Assembly (NCBI RefSeq): GCF_014217605.1
Contig: NZ_CP043639.1
Location: forward strand, 2,255,501 to 2,319,500
DNA length: 64,000 nt
Source of the DNA: Sphingomonas sp. NBWT7
GTDB lineage: Bacteria; Pseudomonadota; Alphaproteobacteria; Sphingomonadales; Sphingomonadaceae
Direction: 5' to 3'
The translations under genes were made by a program, and so were the position numbers. Positions within the stretch are counted from its first letter, which is position 1. Each line of letters starts with the position of its first letter. The notes below the pieces were generated by a model. That model did not search any database and was not told the DNA's origin. It was given only the letters and a program-made list of their open reading frames with translations. This document shows, piece by piece, positions 27,655 to 36,073 of the stretch.

Positions 27655-28146
27655 ATGAAGAAGATTGTTATCGCTGCTCTGGCAGCCACCACGGCATTCG
27701 CGTCGCCTGCTCTTGCTCAGTCGGGCAGCTTTGGCTCGTCGGGCACCGACAGCACCCCGCTGCGCGCCACGATCGCTGCAGTCTGCACGATTGATGCACC
27801 TGCTGGCGGTTCGCTCACGGTTGGCACGGCTGACCAGGCGATCGGCAACACCGCTGCCCAGTGCAACGACCCGGATGGTTTCACGGCCACCATTGCGTCC
27901 GCGAACGGCGGCGTGCTGAAGGGCACCGGGAACAACACCCAGACGATCGCCTACACGATGACGATCGCCAACGTACCGAGCGCGACGAACCTTTCGCTCG
28001 CGAACCAGTACACGTTCACCCAGGGTGGCGAAGCCAACGCCGTGGCCGGCTACACCCTGCCAACGACGGTCACCGTGGAAAACCCGGCGATCGCGTTCGC
28101 CGATGATTATTCCGACACGATCACGTTCAGCATCGTCGCGCAGTAA
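27655..28146 (+). CDS. putative major fimbrial subunit
   Basis: 163 aa from ATG 27655, with AGGAGAG just upstream and signal peptide MKKIVIAALAATTAFASPAL-AQ; the same frame is open further upstream without a start context. The mature protein is small, beta-rich and Thr/Ala/Asn-rich, with two cysteines (AAVCTIDAP and AAQCNDPDGF) likely forming the pilin disulfide. The motif CNDPDGFTATIASANGG recurs in the next gene product. It is followed at once by a strong intrinsic terminator, which would make it the most abundant transcript of the cluster, as expected for a major subunit. Subunit role is inferred from the chaperone and usher genes downstream. Confidence 0.8.
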   Translation: MKKIVIAALAATTAFASPALAQSGSFGSSGTDSTPLRATIAAVCTIDAPAGGSLTVGTADQAIGNTAAQCNDPDGFTATIASANGGVLKGTGNNTQTIAYTMTIANVPSATNLSLANQYTFTQGGEANAVAGYTLPTTVTVENPAIAFADDYSDTITFSIVAQ

Positions 28147-28156
28147 AACGGCTGGA

Positions 28157-28184
28157 GGGGCTGTGGTAATCCACAGCCCCTTTT
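28157..28184 (+). terminator. intrinsic terminator after the first fimbrial subunit gene
   Basis: GGGGCTGTGG, loop TAAT, CCACAGCCCC, then TTTT (and TTTT again 2 nt later). A perfect 10-bp stem with U-tract, 10 nt after the stop codon and before the second subunit gene. It should limit read-through into the chaperone and usher genes. Confidence 0.9.
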
Positions 28185-28194
28185 GCTTTTGCAC

Positions 28195-28710
28195 ATGTGG
28201 CTCCTTCATCTCTTACAAGCCGTCGTGGCGACGATGCCGGCCAACATTGTGGTTGGGACGTTCGCGGATAATGTCGGTAGCCAGTTCGGTGCTCAGCGCA
28301 GCACAGATACGACCGTCATATTCACACAGATACAGCCGGTTTGTACGATCGAGACGCGCGCTGGCGAGATATTGGTCAGCGTCACCGATCAGGGGGCCCA
28401 ATCGCTCGCCGATGTGAATTACCGGTGCAACTCGCCAAACGGCTTCACACGACGCATCTCGTCGGAAAATGGCGGCGAATTGCGACGCGGCAATCAGGGT
28501 ATTCCTTATTTCCTGTCGCAAAGTGGCGATGCAACCCTGGCGTTCGCACCTGTGCAATTAACCACGCCGGTAACAGACGGGGTCACGTCTTCGGCTGCTC
28601 TATCGGTAGGCAGTTCGGGGTTTCTAAAGGTAGAAGTTCCACAAGTGCCGCAGGGCTTGATCGCGGGCGAGTACCGTGACCTGATCAGCATTGAGATTAC
28701 GCCGAACTGA
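28195..28710 (+). CDS. putative minor fimbrial subunit
   Basis: 171 aa from the ATG at 28195. The N-terminal MWLLHLLQAVVA could serve as a short signal peptide; a TTG at 28183 is an alternative start inside the terminator tail. Two cysteines and the shared motif (VCTIETRAGE; YRCNSPNGFTRRISSENGG) mirror the first subunit, and the C-terminal strand (GEYRDLISIEITPN) looks like the polymerising pilin end. It lies directly after the terminator and 30 nt before the chaperone gene, so it should be made at low level. Probably an anchoring, tip or alternative subunit. Confidence 0.7.
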   Translation: MWLLHLLQAVVATMPANIVVGTFADNVGSQFGAQRSTDTTVIFTQIQPVCTIETRAGEILVSVTDQGAQSLADVNYRCNSPNGFTRRISSENGGELRRGNQGIPYFLSQSGDATLAFAPVQLTTPVTDGVTSSAALSVGSSGFLKVEVPQVPQGLIAGEYRDLISIEITPN

Positions 28711-28740
28711 TGATTTAGTTCGGCGCCCGGGGGGGGTGCC

Positions 28741-29481
28741 ATGTTCTACGTAGGTCGCGGACTGCGGTCCGTGTTCGTTATCGCGTCTGCCGTGCTGCTG
28801 GCGCCGCCCCTTACGGCCGGCGTGCGTGTGCAGCCGATGTCATATGACCTTTCCACTGCTGGGAACGGCGCCCGTAAGGATCTTCGGGTAGAAAATACGT
28901 CCGCGACCCCTGCAGCCGTTGAAATCCGTGTCGAGCGCCGCGAGGTCCAGCCTGACGGTTCAGATAAGCGCACGCCGGCGGATGACGATTTTCTGATCTT
29001 CCCACCGCAAGGGACCGTGCCGGGCAACGGTTTTCAAACCTTTCGCATCCAATATGTCGGTGATCCGCTGCTCAAGCAGAGCCGCCTTTATCTCGTCACC
29101 ATCGCTCAATTGCCCGTGAGCGCGACCGGCCAAGCAGGAACCGGCATTCAGATCGTATATAATATCGGCACGCTCGCAGCAGTCAGCCCTGCAGGGGCTG
29201 TAGCCAGGATGGAAGTCATCGCCGTCAGGCCGGCTGTCGATCCCGGCTTCATCGAGGTGACCGTGCACAATGCTGGCAACCGCTACGCCCGCCTTCGTAA
29301 CGGAAGCTGGTTGTTGACGTCGGGCGACGGCAAAACGGAGACGCTGGAAGGCGAGCCGCTGCGTAAGGCGATCGACAATTCGTTGATCGAAGCAGATGGC
29401 ACGCGGATCGTCCGGCTGCCGGTCAGCGCTAATTTTCGCCGCGAGGGGGCGAAGGCATCTTTCAAGCTCGCCTTGAGCTGA
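28741..29481 (+). CDS. periplasmic fimbrial chaperone (PapD-like)
   Basis: 246 aa. A signal peptide (FVIASAVLLAPPLTAG) precedes two immunoglobulin-like domains. Family features are GVRVQPMSYDLSTAGNGARK, LRVENTSATPAAVEIRVERR, DFLIFPPQGTVPGNGFQTFR and the conserved strand LYLVTIAQLPV at the groove. Chaperones of this kind donate a beta-strand to pilin subunits and deliver them to the usher. The ATG at 28741 has an extended G-run upstream as ribosome site. It is 27 nt before the usher gene. Confidence 0.9.
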   Translation: MFYVGRGLRSVFVIASAVLLAPPLTAGVRVQPMSYDLSTAGNGARKDLRVENTSATPAAVEIRVERREVQPDGSDKRTPADDDFLIFPPQGTVPGNGFQTFRIQYVGDPLLKQSRLYLVTIAQLPVSATGQAGTGIQIVYNIGTLAAVSPAGAVARMEVIAVRPAVDPGFIEVTVHNAGNRYARLRNGSWLLTSGDGKTETLEGEPLRKAIDNSLIEADGTRIVRLPVSANFRREGAKASFKLALS

Positions 29482-29508
29482 GCTGGCAGGCAGCGCTGAA
29501 GAACCGAT

Positions 29509-31962
29509 ATGGCGATCGCGGCGACGGGACTTGCCTATCTATCGATAGTGGCGCTGACGCAGGCGGTTGCAGCCCCGCCCGCTGCGCAGGGTCAGTCTGC
29601 GCGCGCACCGCGCCTGACCCGGTTGGAAGTGACGCTGCTGTTGAACGATGCGCCGGCGGGCGATGTTACCGTACAAACCGGCGGCGAAACCTCGACCACC
29701 GTGGATGTCACACAACTGGTGGCGAGATTAAAGCCTGTTGTAGCACCGGCGATACTGGATGCCCTGATGCAGCGGGCGGGCGCTCGAACATTTGTTTCAT
29801 TGGACGAATTGCGCAGCGAACAATTTCCTATCCGCTTCGATTCCGCCGCACTGCAATTGCGTGTCGAACTTCCCGTTGAGGCACGCAGCATCAGCGATGT
29901 GTCGGTTAGCGGCGGCCCGCCGGATCTTCAGGCCAATTACGTCGCCCCCAGCGATCTATCTTTCGGCGCCAGCTTTACTCTCGCCGATCGCCTCCAGCAG
30001 GAAGGGGTACTGAAACGTTTCAGCCGCGCGCCATTTACGCTGTCCAGCCAGGGCTTTGCGAATGTCGGCGGCAAGGATGGCGTGTACCTCACGTATCTCG
30101 CCGGTCTGCAAGAGGGCGGTAGGCCAATTCGTCAACGTACAACGCTGTTCCGCGATGATGAGGCTCGCGCCGTACGCTATTCGTTGGGTGACATTACGCC
30201 GCTGACGTCGGGCTCTTTCAGTAATCCGCTTGATGTCTTTGGGATCGGTGTCGAGCGATTGTACCAAACGATCCAGCCGTATCGTAATCTACGTCCCGCC
30301 GGACGCAGCGGGCTGGTACTTGAACGGCCCTCGCGCGTTGAAGTCTATGTCAACGGTGCTGTTTATCGCACCTTATCGCTCGCGCCTGGCCGCTATAATC
30401 TTCGAGATTTTCCTTTTCTCGACGGACTGAACGACGTGCGCTTGGCGGTTCAGGACGATACCGGGCGCAACGAGAGCGTCGCTCTGTCCTTCTTCTCCGA
30501 TACCGATCTGTTATCCGAAGATGTCTCGATATTCTCCGCCATAATCGGCCTTCGGCGCGATGGCTTTGGTCAATTCACGCGGGCGCGTTACGCTGGCCGA
30601 CCCACGTTCAGCGGCGTTTACCAAAGGGGCTTTTCCGACCGGATCACGCTCGGCGGCACTGTCCAGGCGGATTCGAACAACGCATTCCTTACCGGCATTG
30701 CCGTGCTGGGCACCCCGATCGGCATCTTCAGTGGGGAGGCGGCATTGGATGCGCGCGCCTCCGAGCGGTTGAACGGTGCGGTGACCTTCAATTATCGGCT
30801 CGCCCGTGTCGGATCCGCCGGGCGACAGACGCGCTTGGATCTTGATTTTCAGCTTCGCACGCGCGGCTTTTCGCCGCTGGAGCGCGCGCGAGACGTTCGC
30901 AACCTGTATCGCTATGATGTCGCGGCGCGGTTCCAGCAGGCATTCGGCACGTTTCTATTCGGTACCGCGACTGCAGGCTTCAGCCGAGGATATGGCGGAC
31001 AGCCCGACCTCAAAACAGGTTCATTCGGTCTCTCGCGGTCGTTTCAGCGGCTGAACCTGACCGCCTCTTACAGTTACCGCGACGACGGGATCCGCCGCGA
31101 GCATCGCGGTTCGCTCTCACTCAGCGTGCCGCTGTCCAATCGGCAATACATGCGGGCCAGCTACGATACCAACCGTAACCGCGCGGCACTGGACTATACG
31201 TTGCAGGGCTATGAGGGCCTCGGCCAGACATCGGCGCAGCTTTCCGTTGCGCGCGAAGACGATGTGCGAAGTGCCAACGTACAACTCGAGCACTTCGCCA
31301 ATCGCTTCCGCGGATTTTTCCAGCATGACTATCAGCGCCGTAATGGCAATACGGTAGCCACGACCGACATCGCGCTGACCAGCGGCGTTGGTTATGCCGA
31401 CGGGCAATGGGCGATCGGGCGCGATCCTGGTCGAGGGTTCGTGATGGTCAGCCCGCAGGGGGCGTTGCGCGGGCGCGAGCTGGTGGTTTCGGATCAATAT
31501 ACGCTCGGTCCGGCGGCACGCGCGGCGGCGCTGGGACCTGCGCTGATCCCAATACAACGGCAGTATCAGCAGAACTCCCTCACCGTGGCCGCGCCGGATG
31601 CGCCGATCGGCTACGATCTGGGATCTGGCCGCCTGGATATCAGGCCTGGTGCCGCCAGCGGATATCGCTGGGTGGTCGGCTCGGCTGCTTCGCTGACGCT
31701 GATCGGGCGCATAACCGATGCCACCGGCCAACCGATGCCATATCTCGCCGGCTTGCTGAAACCGGTCGGCGGCCGCGCTTCGGCGAACGATGCTGCCGTT
31801 CCGTTCTTCACGAACCGCAACGGTAGACTGGTCGCGCAGAACGTCGCTCCAGGCCGTTACGACCTCGTATCCAGCGAGAACGCTGCACCTTTCGCGCAGA
31901 TCAATCTCGCTGCCGATGCCGCGACACCGATCGATATCGGAACAGTCGTATTCAAGGAATGA
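29509..31962 (+). CDS. fimbrial outer-membrane usher
   Basis: 817 aa with signal peptide (GLAYLSIVALTQAVAAPPAA). The N-terminal domain is followed by a 24-strand barrel with the usher hallmarks RYSLGDITP, RPSRVEVYVNGAVYRTLSLA and PGRYNLRDFPFLDGLNDVRL in the plug region, and C-terminal domains with LIGRITDATGQPMPYL and APGRYDLVSS. Ushers catalyse ordered pilin assembly and secretion. At 817 residues it fits the shorter archaic/sigma-like range rather than FimD (about 860). The downstream gene starts 4 nt after its stop. Confidence 0.9.
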   Translation: MAIAATGLAYLSIVALTQAVAAPPAAQGQSARAPRLTRLEVTLLLNDAPAGDVTVQTGGETSTTVDVTQLVARLKPVVAPAILDALMQRAGARTFVSLDELRSEQFPIRFDSAALQLRVELPVEARSISDVSVSGGPPDLQANYVAPSDLSFGASFTLADRLQQEGVLKRFSRAPFTLSSQGFANVGGKDGVYLTYLAGLQEGGRPIRQRTTLFRDDEARAVRYSLGDITPLTSGSFSNPLDVFGIGVERLYQTIQPYRNLRPAGRSGLVLERPSRVEVYVNGAVYRTLSLAPGRYNLRDFPFLDGLNDVRLAVQDDTGRNESVALSFFSDTDLLSEDVSIFSAIIGLRRDGFGQFTRARYAGRPTFSGVYQRGFSDRITLGGTVQADSNNAFLTGIAVLGTPIGIFSGEAALDARASERLNGAVTFNYRLARVGSAGRQTRLDLDFQLRTRGFSPLERARDVRNLYRYDVAARFQQAFGTFLFGTATAGFSRGYGGQPDLKTGSFGLSRSFQRLNLTASYSYRDDGIRREHRGSLSLSVPLSNRQYMRASYDTNRNRAALDYTLQGYEGLGQTSAQLSVAREDDVRSANVQLEHFANRFRGFFQHDYQRRNGNTVATTDIALTSGVGYADGQWAIGRDPGRGFVMVSPQGALRGRELVVSDQYTLGPAARAAALGPALIPIQRQYQQNSLTVAAPDAPIGYDLGSGRLDIRPGAASGYRWVVGSAASLTLIGRITDATGQPMPYLAGLLKPVGGRASANDAAVPFFTNRNGRLVAQNVAPGRYDLVSSENAAPFAQINLAADAATPIDIGTVVFKE

Positions 31963-31966
31963 TACC

Positions 31967-32860
31967 ATGCCACTGATCTTGCGTGTCGGTTCGTTGATGC
32001 TGTTCCTGTTCGGCGCTGCGCAAGCTGCAGCCGCGCCGGCCTGTTCTCTCGTCGTGCGTGCGACACCTAGCCAGCAAGTCTACGACCCCTTTTCAGCGGG
32101 CAACGTTATCGTTGATCTGCCCGTTCTGGTGCGAAACAGCGGCTCTGAAGGCTGCGAGGCACGCTTTTTCCTCGCCCCGGTAAACGGCTTGCTCAGCCTC
32201 GCGAACGGCGGCGATCGGCTGCTGTTCAGGATCGATGCACCGCAAGGGTCAGTGCAGCGCGCGAATGCCTTCGGTCCCTTTGCCGTGAATGTGTCGCCAG
32301 GCGGAAGCCAGAGCTTCGTCATGCGGATCGTCATTCCGGCACAGCAAATCGTGCCGCGCGGCGATTATCTCGCCGATTTTGTTTTGCATGGCTTGGACCG
32401 CGATGGGGTGCCGCTCGCTACCCCATCCCCTCCATTCACGGTGAATGTCAGGGTGCCCGGCCGGGTCGAAATGAGCATCACGGGCAGCAGCAACGCGGCC
32501 TTCGGCGGGCCGAGCGGCGCGGGGTTGAACTTTGGCGAAGCGAAAACGGGCAAGACGGAACGCGTTTTCGTACACGTCTGGTCCAATGGCAGCGTGAACG
32601 TATCCCTCGCATCGGCAAATGGCGGAAAGCTTCTCCTCGCCGGTTCGCACGGCGGTGATATGAGATTGTCATCTATCGGATACACCGCCCGCTTCGATGG
32701 CGAGGACGCCGCGTTACGAACGTCGTTCATCACCAGCCGCTCACCTTCGACGGCGCGAGCCGGCAGCAGCTACGAGTTATCGGTGACGTTGGGCGACGCA
32801 AACGGCAAATTTGCGGGGGTCTATAAAGACGTGATCACTATCAACGTCGATCAGAACTAG
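31967..32860 (+). CDS. putative fimbrial tip protein or subunit
   Basis: 297 aa from ATG 31967, 4 nt after the usher stop. Signal peptide (VGSLMLFLFGAAQAAAA) then a two-domain beta-rich protein. A cysteine pair is near the N-terminus (PACSLVVRA and EGCEARFF). The C-terminal half repeats the subunit motif in a variant form (NVSLASANGGKLLLAGSHGG) and ends KDVITINVDQN, like the donor/acceptor end of the pilins. Two domains plus last-but-one position suggest a tip adhesin (an N-terminal receptor domain on a pilin domain); no ligand can be inferred. Confidence 0.65.
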   Translation: MPLILRVGSLMLFLFGAAQAAAAPACSLVVRATPSQQVYDPFSAGNVIVDLPVLVRNSGSEGCEARFFLAPVNGLLSLANGGDRLLFRIDAPQGSVQRANAFGPFAVNVSPGGSQSFVMRIVIPAQQIVPRGDYLADFVLHGLDRDGVPLATPSPPFTVNVRVPGRVEMSITGSSNAAFGGPSGAGLNFGEAKTGKTERVFVHVWSNGSVNVSLASANGGKLLLAGSHGGDMRLSSIGYTARFDGEDAALRTSFITSRSPSTARAGSSYELSVTLGDANGKFAGVYKDVITINVDQN

Positions 32861-32936
32861 GCCACAAAAACCATATTAACCATTGACGCGAACCAAACCG
32901 TCAGACGTTTCATCGTATCGCGGTGTCGGAGGCATC

Positions 32937-33344
32937 ATGACGCGACAGAAACTGATGGCGGCAGCAGTGCTTGGCCTGGCGGTGCCGTCACCCGCCCTGG
33001 CTTCGGAAACGTCGGTCCGGCTGGTGGCCAGGATACCGGTGTCTTGCGCTCTCGATATCCTGGGCGTCCGCTTGGTCGACCGGTCGGTTATCGTGACCGT
33101 GTACCGGCAGTGCAACACCGCTCATGATTTGAAGGTTTCAGCGGCATACCAGCCAGAGCTTGGCGCCGTCACTGTTCGGTTCGGCGGGCAATCGCGTGTG
33201 GCGTTCGGAATTGACGCAAGCATTCCTCAGTCAGAGGGATATTACAGCCGCACAGAGGAGCTGACCGTTACGGCGGACAAAGGGTCCGCGGAAGAACTAC
33301 ACCGTTATGCATCGAGTTTAAGTATCGGCGTTGAGCCGAATTAG
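32937..33344 (+). CDS. small exported protein of the fimbrial cluster
   Basis: 135 aa from ATG 32937 with GGAGG shortly upstream; a longer frame to 32883 lacks a start context. Signal peptide KLMAAAVLGLAVPSPALA. The mature protein is about 115 residues, beta-rich, with two cysteines (VSCALDILG and YRQCNTAHD) placed as in pilins, and ends LSIGVEPN, like the C-terminal strands of the other subunits. Probably a minor subunit; 76 nt separate it from the tip-like gene, where the sequence is AT-rich. Confidence 0.65.
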   Translation: MTRQKLMAAAVLGLAVPSPALASETSVRLVARIPVSCALDILGVRLVDRSVIVTVYRQCNTAHDLKVSAAYQPELGAVTVRFGGQSRVAFGIDASIPQSEGYYSRTEELTVTADKGSAEELHRYASSLSIGVEPN

Positions 33345-33595
33345 ACATACGCCGTAACACAAACTAGGTATCAGCCACGTTCTGCGCACCGCCTTCTTTG
33401 TAGCGCCCACTAGTGCTCTCCATAGAATTTACTGACACCAATCCTTCAGCACCTCGATCCATCCTGGTATCCGCCATTGCAGTCACGCGGCGCGATGGAT
33501 ACGATTGATATTCACGCGCCATCCTTCTGGATCAACGCGGTATCAACCGCGATACACCGTGTGTATCCTCGGAAAGCGTATCCTGCATAAAGCGG
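33345..33595. other. intergenic region between convergent genes with two hairpins
   Basis: CGCGGT-ATCA-ACCGCG at 33535-33550 and GATACAC-CGT-GTGTATC at 33550-33566 are adjacent inverted repeats between the end of the fimbrial cluster (plus) and the end of the anchored-protein gene (minus). They may act as a bidirectional terminator, though no strong T-run follows. Confidence 0.4.
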
Positions 33596-34297
33596 TCATC
33601 CAGTCGGGCGGACGGTGCGCTGCACTTTGCCATCCGCCCCTACGAATTCGATCGATGCGGCGCCATCTTCGGCAACTCGCAGCACCAGGCGTTTGCGCCC
33701 TGCCCCGTCGCGCAGCACCAGCTGCGACGACTTGTCGCTCGCGCGCCCTGCAAACAGGCGCTGCGTGCCGCCTACGTTCGCAGCGCTATAGGCCGCATCC
33801 TGCTCGTTGTCGGGCAACGTGCGCACACGATCGACCGCGGCGAAATCGAGCCGGCCCTCGGGCTGATCGTTCACCTTGATGCCGGCCGACCGTTCCTGCC
33901 CGTCCTCGAAGCCGAACAGCTGCACCACCTGATCCTGATTGTAGCGATCGAACGTCAGGCTGCCGCCGCTGACCGCTTTGCCGTCATGATCCTTTCCCGC
34001 GAAGATCAGGCCGCCGTTTTCCGTGCCCTCGTCGTTGAAGAAGAGCATGCCCGCCATTCGTCGATCGGGGCGCGGATATTCCTCGCCGCCGCCGATAAAT
34101 CCGGGTGCCTGCGCGGCGCTCGCGATCGTCATGCGCAACGTCCCGTCAGGCTCGCGCACATTGATCCGTCCGACGTCGATCGTAGCGAACCGGGCATTTC
34201 GGTGCGCCGGTGCCGATGCGCCGAGCCCCACCCAGATTACCGCCGCGGTCAACGCACCCGCGTAGATCACCAGCGCGCGACCTGCATCAAATCTCAT
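33596..34297 (-). CDS. membrane-anchored protein of unknown function
   Basis: 233 aa from ATG 34297, with GAGG 8 nt upstream; the frame continues to 34381 without supporting signal. One N-terminal helix (ALVIYAGALTAAVIWVGLGA) anchors a soluble domain rich in Gly, Asp and Arg. The domain contains internal likenesses of the form (N/R)V(R)E.DG.LRM.I and LVLRDGAGRKRLVLRVAEDG, which look like short beta-hairpin repeats. No family is recognised. Likely periplasmic or extracytoplasmic. Confidence 0.65.
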   Translation of the reverse strand: MRFDAGRALVIYAGALTAAVIWVGLGASAPAHRNARFATIDVGRINVREPDGTLRMTIASAAQAPGFIGGGEEYPRPDRRMAGMLFFNDEGTENGGLIFAGKDHDGKAVSGGSLTFDRYNQDQVVQLFGFEDGQERSAGIKVNDQPEGRLDFAAVDRVRTLPDNEQDAAYSAANVGGTQRLFAGRASDKSSQLVLRDGAGRKRLVLRVAEDGAASIEFVGADGKVQRTVRPTG

Positions 34298-34401
34298 ACC
34301 AATATCCTCGTGTAGCGCGACGATCGGCGCACAATGTTCAAAGCGGGCCTTCTTGCCGGGCGTTTGCCCGACCGCTCCCATTCCAATTCTTCAGACCAAC
34401 C

Positions 34402-35660
34402 TCAACGGCTGCCAAGCAGCGTCGAGGGCGTAAGCTCGGGTGCGACGACGACCATGTCATATTGCAGCGCCATCTTGCGCCACGCGTCGGGCGTGTCCGC
34501 CGGCATTCGGTTGCGCATCGATCGCAGATCGACGAGCATCCAGTCCTGCGGCTTCGCACGCCGCGCGTGTAGCGCCAGCGCGTCCTTCAGCCATGCATAG
34601 TCCGGGTCGTCGCTCATCACGAACGGCGCCATGCCCAGCGGCCGCCCAACGCCGCCATAGGTCGCCCGCTGCCCCTTTGCGCCATATACGGCGATATGCA
34701 GCGAGGAGACGCCCTCGCCGTCGGCGCGCTCGGCTACGAAATTGCCGAGGTCACGCTGCGCAGATCGTTGACGCCCTTCGCCATATGCACATCGCCGAAT
34801 TTGAAGAGCACGCGCGCCGCGGCGGGCGCGTCGGCAAGATAGTGGAGCAGTGTCCGCTTCATCAGCCGCGCGCGCTGGCCGTTCGACGCATAGCCATCGA
34901 TCTGCTGCCTGCGATAGATGTCGCGCGTCTCGGCAAGCGCGGCGAACAGCGCATTGGCCCGCGCGCCGCCATCGATTGCGATCGCGCGCCGCGTCGCGTG
35001 CATCTCAGCGTCGCTGAGCTTGTAGATGGCGAGGTCGCTCGCCGACGCGGTGCTGATCGCCTTCGCGGTGAAATCGCGGTCGCGCGCCGCTAGCCCGGCG
35101 ATCGCAGCGCGCGCGATCGGGCCAGGATAGGCGGCAAGCATCTGTTCGAGAAGAAACCCTGTTACGCCGAGAAACTCCTGGTCGAGCCCCCACAGCTGAA
35201 AGCGCGGTCCTGCCGCGTTGGCGCATGCCGCGGCCATGTCGCTTTCGTCACGCCCGTTCTGAAAGGCCATCACGTCGGGATAAGCCCGCGCGAATGCCGC
35301 GATGCGATCAGGCCGACGCAGGTTGGCATTCACCACCCGCGTGGCTTCTGGACCCGTCTCGATCGCAAAGGCGTGCAAGCCGCCCGGCGCCATGATGCGG
35401 CAGATCGCGGTCGCGAACTGCGGGATCTCACGCGACAGATGATCTTCCCCGATCAGCACGTAGCGCGCTTCTCGGACTACCGCTGCGATGATCGTTGCAC
35501 CTGCACGGTGCAGCGTACCATCGGCGCCGACCTGCAACGGCGCGTGCGCCTGTTCGAGCCGCGCGGCGAACGGCGCCGCTGCCTTCTGCGCCGATACTGT
35601 ACGCGCAAACGCCGCCGCGGCGGCGACGATGCTCGCCAGCCGGATCAAATGACCGTGCAT
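34402..35660 (-). pseudogene. frameshifted ChaN/erythromycin-esterase-like gene
   Basis: From ATG 35660 the protein has a signal peptide (LIRLASIVAAAAAFARTVSA) and a domain with ARYVLIGEDHLSREIPQFAT, HAFAIETGPEATRVV and WGLDQEFLG, resembling the ChaN/TraB/erythromycin-esterase superfamily, in which GE.H is part of the active site. The frame stops at 34734 after HMAKGVNDLRSV. A second frame, shifted by one base near 34745, continues without a break (GNFVAERADGEGVSSLHIAV, then PLGMAPFVMSDDPDYAWLKD) to a stop at 34402. One single-base indel joins them into about 420 aa. It may be a decayed gene or a sequencing error; function is uncertain. Confidence 0.65.
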
Positions 35661-35910
35661 CGTGCTCGGCCGCCATCTCATGGCGAAGGGTCGGCACGGC
35701 ATTGTCCATCTGCGGCGGTCTACCTTTCGGCTTAACGAACGCGATGGGGGGCTGATGGCTGCGTAGTGGCGGAGCTTGGCGAAGATCGACGTCGGCGTAA
35801 GCCTTCGAAGGTGAAGGAGAGCGGATGATCGACGGCTAAGCTGAAAGCAGCCCACTGCCACGCGGAGGGGTAGTGCTTTAGTAACGGAGTCCGTTCTCCC
35901 GACTGGCCTA

Positions 35911-36063
35911 GGGTCAGGACTTGGCGATGTGACGCGCGCGATCTGATTTTGGCCCGGTCAGAAGACCGAGACGAGCGACCTCTTTCGGCCGCCCGATCGC
36001 CTTCTCAGCAATCGTCCTCGCTGCCACCGTCATCTTCCGGAAGTGATCAACGAACCCTGACCC
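35911..36063. repeat. MITE-like element flanked by TA
   Basis: GGGTCAGG at 35911-35918 is matched by its inverse CCTGACCC at 36056-36063. Both ends abut TA (35909-35910 and 36064-36065), giving a 153-bp unit with terminal inverted repeats and a TA duplication, the pattern of IS630/Tc1-type insertions. A short minus-strand frame (MTVAARTIAEKAIGRPKEVA...) fills the interior. There is no transposase, so it would be non-autonomous. Confidence 0.45.
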
Positions 36064-36073
36064 TAAGAATGGT

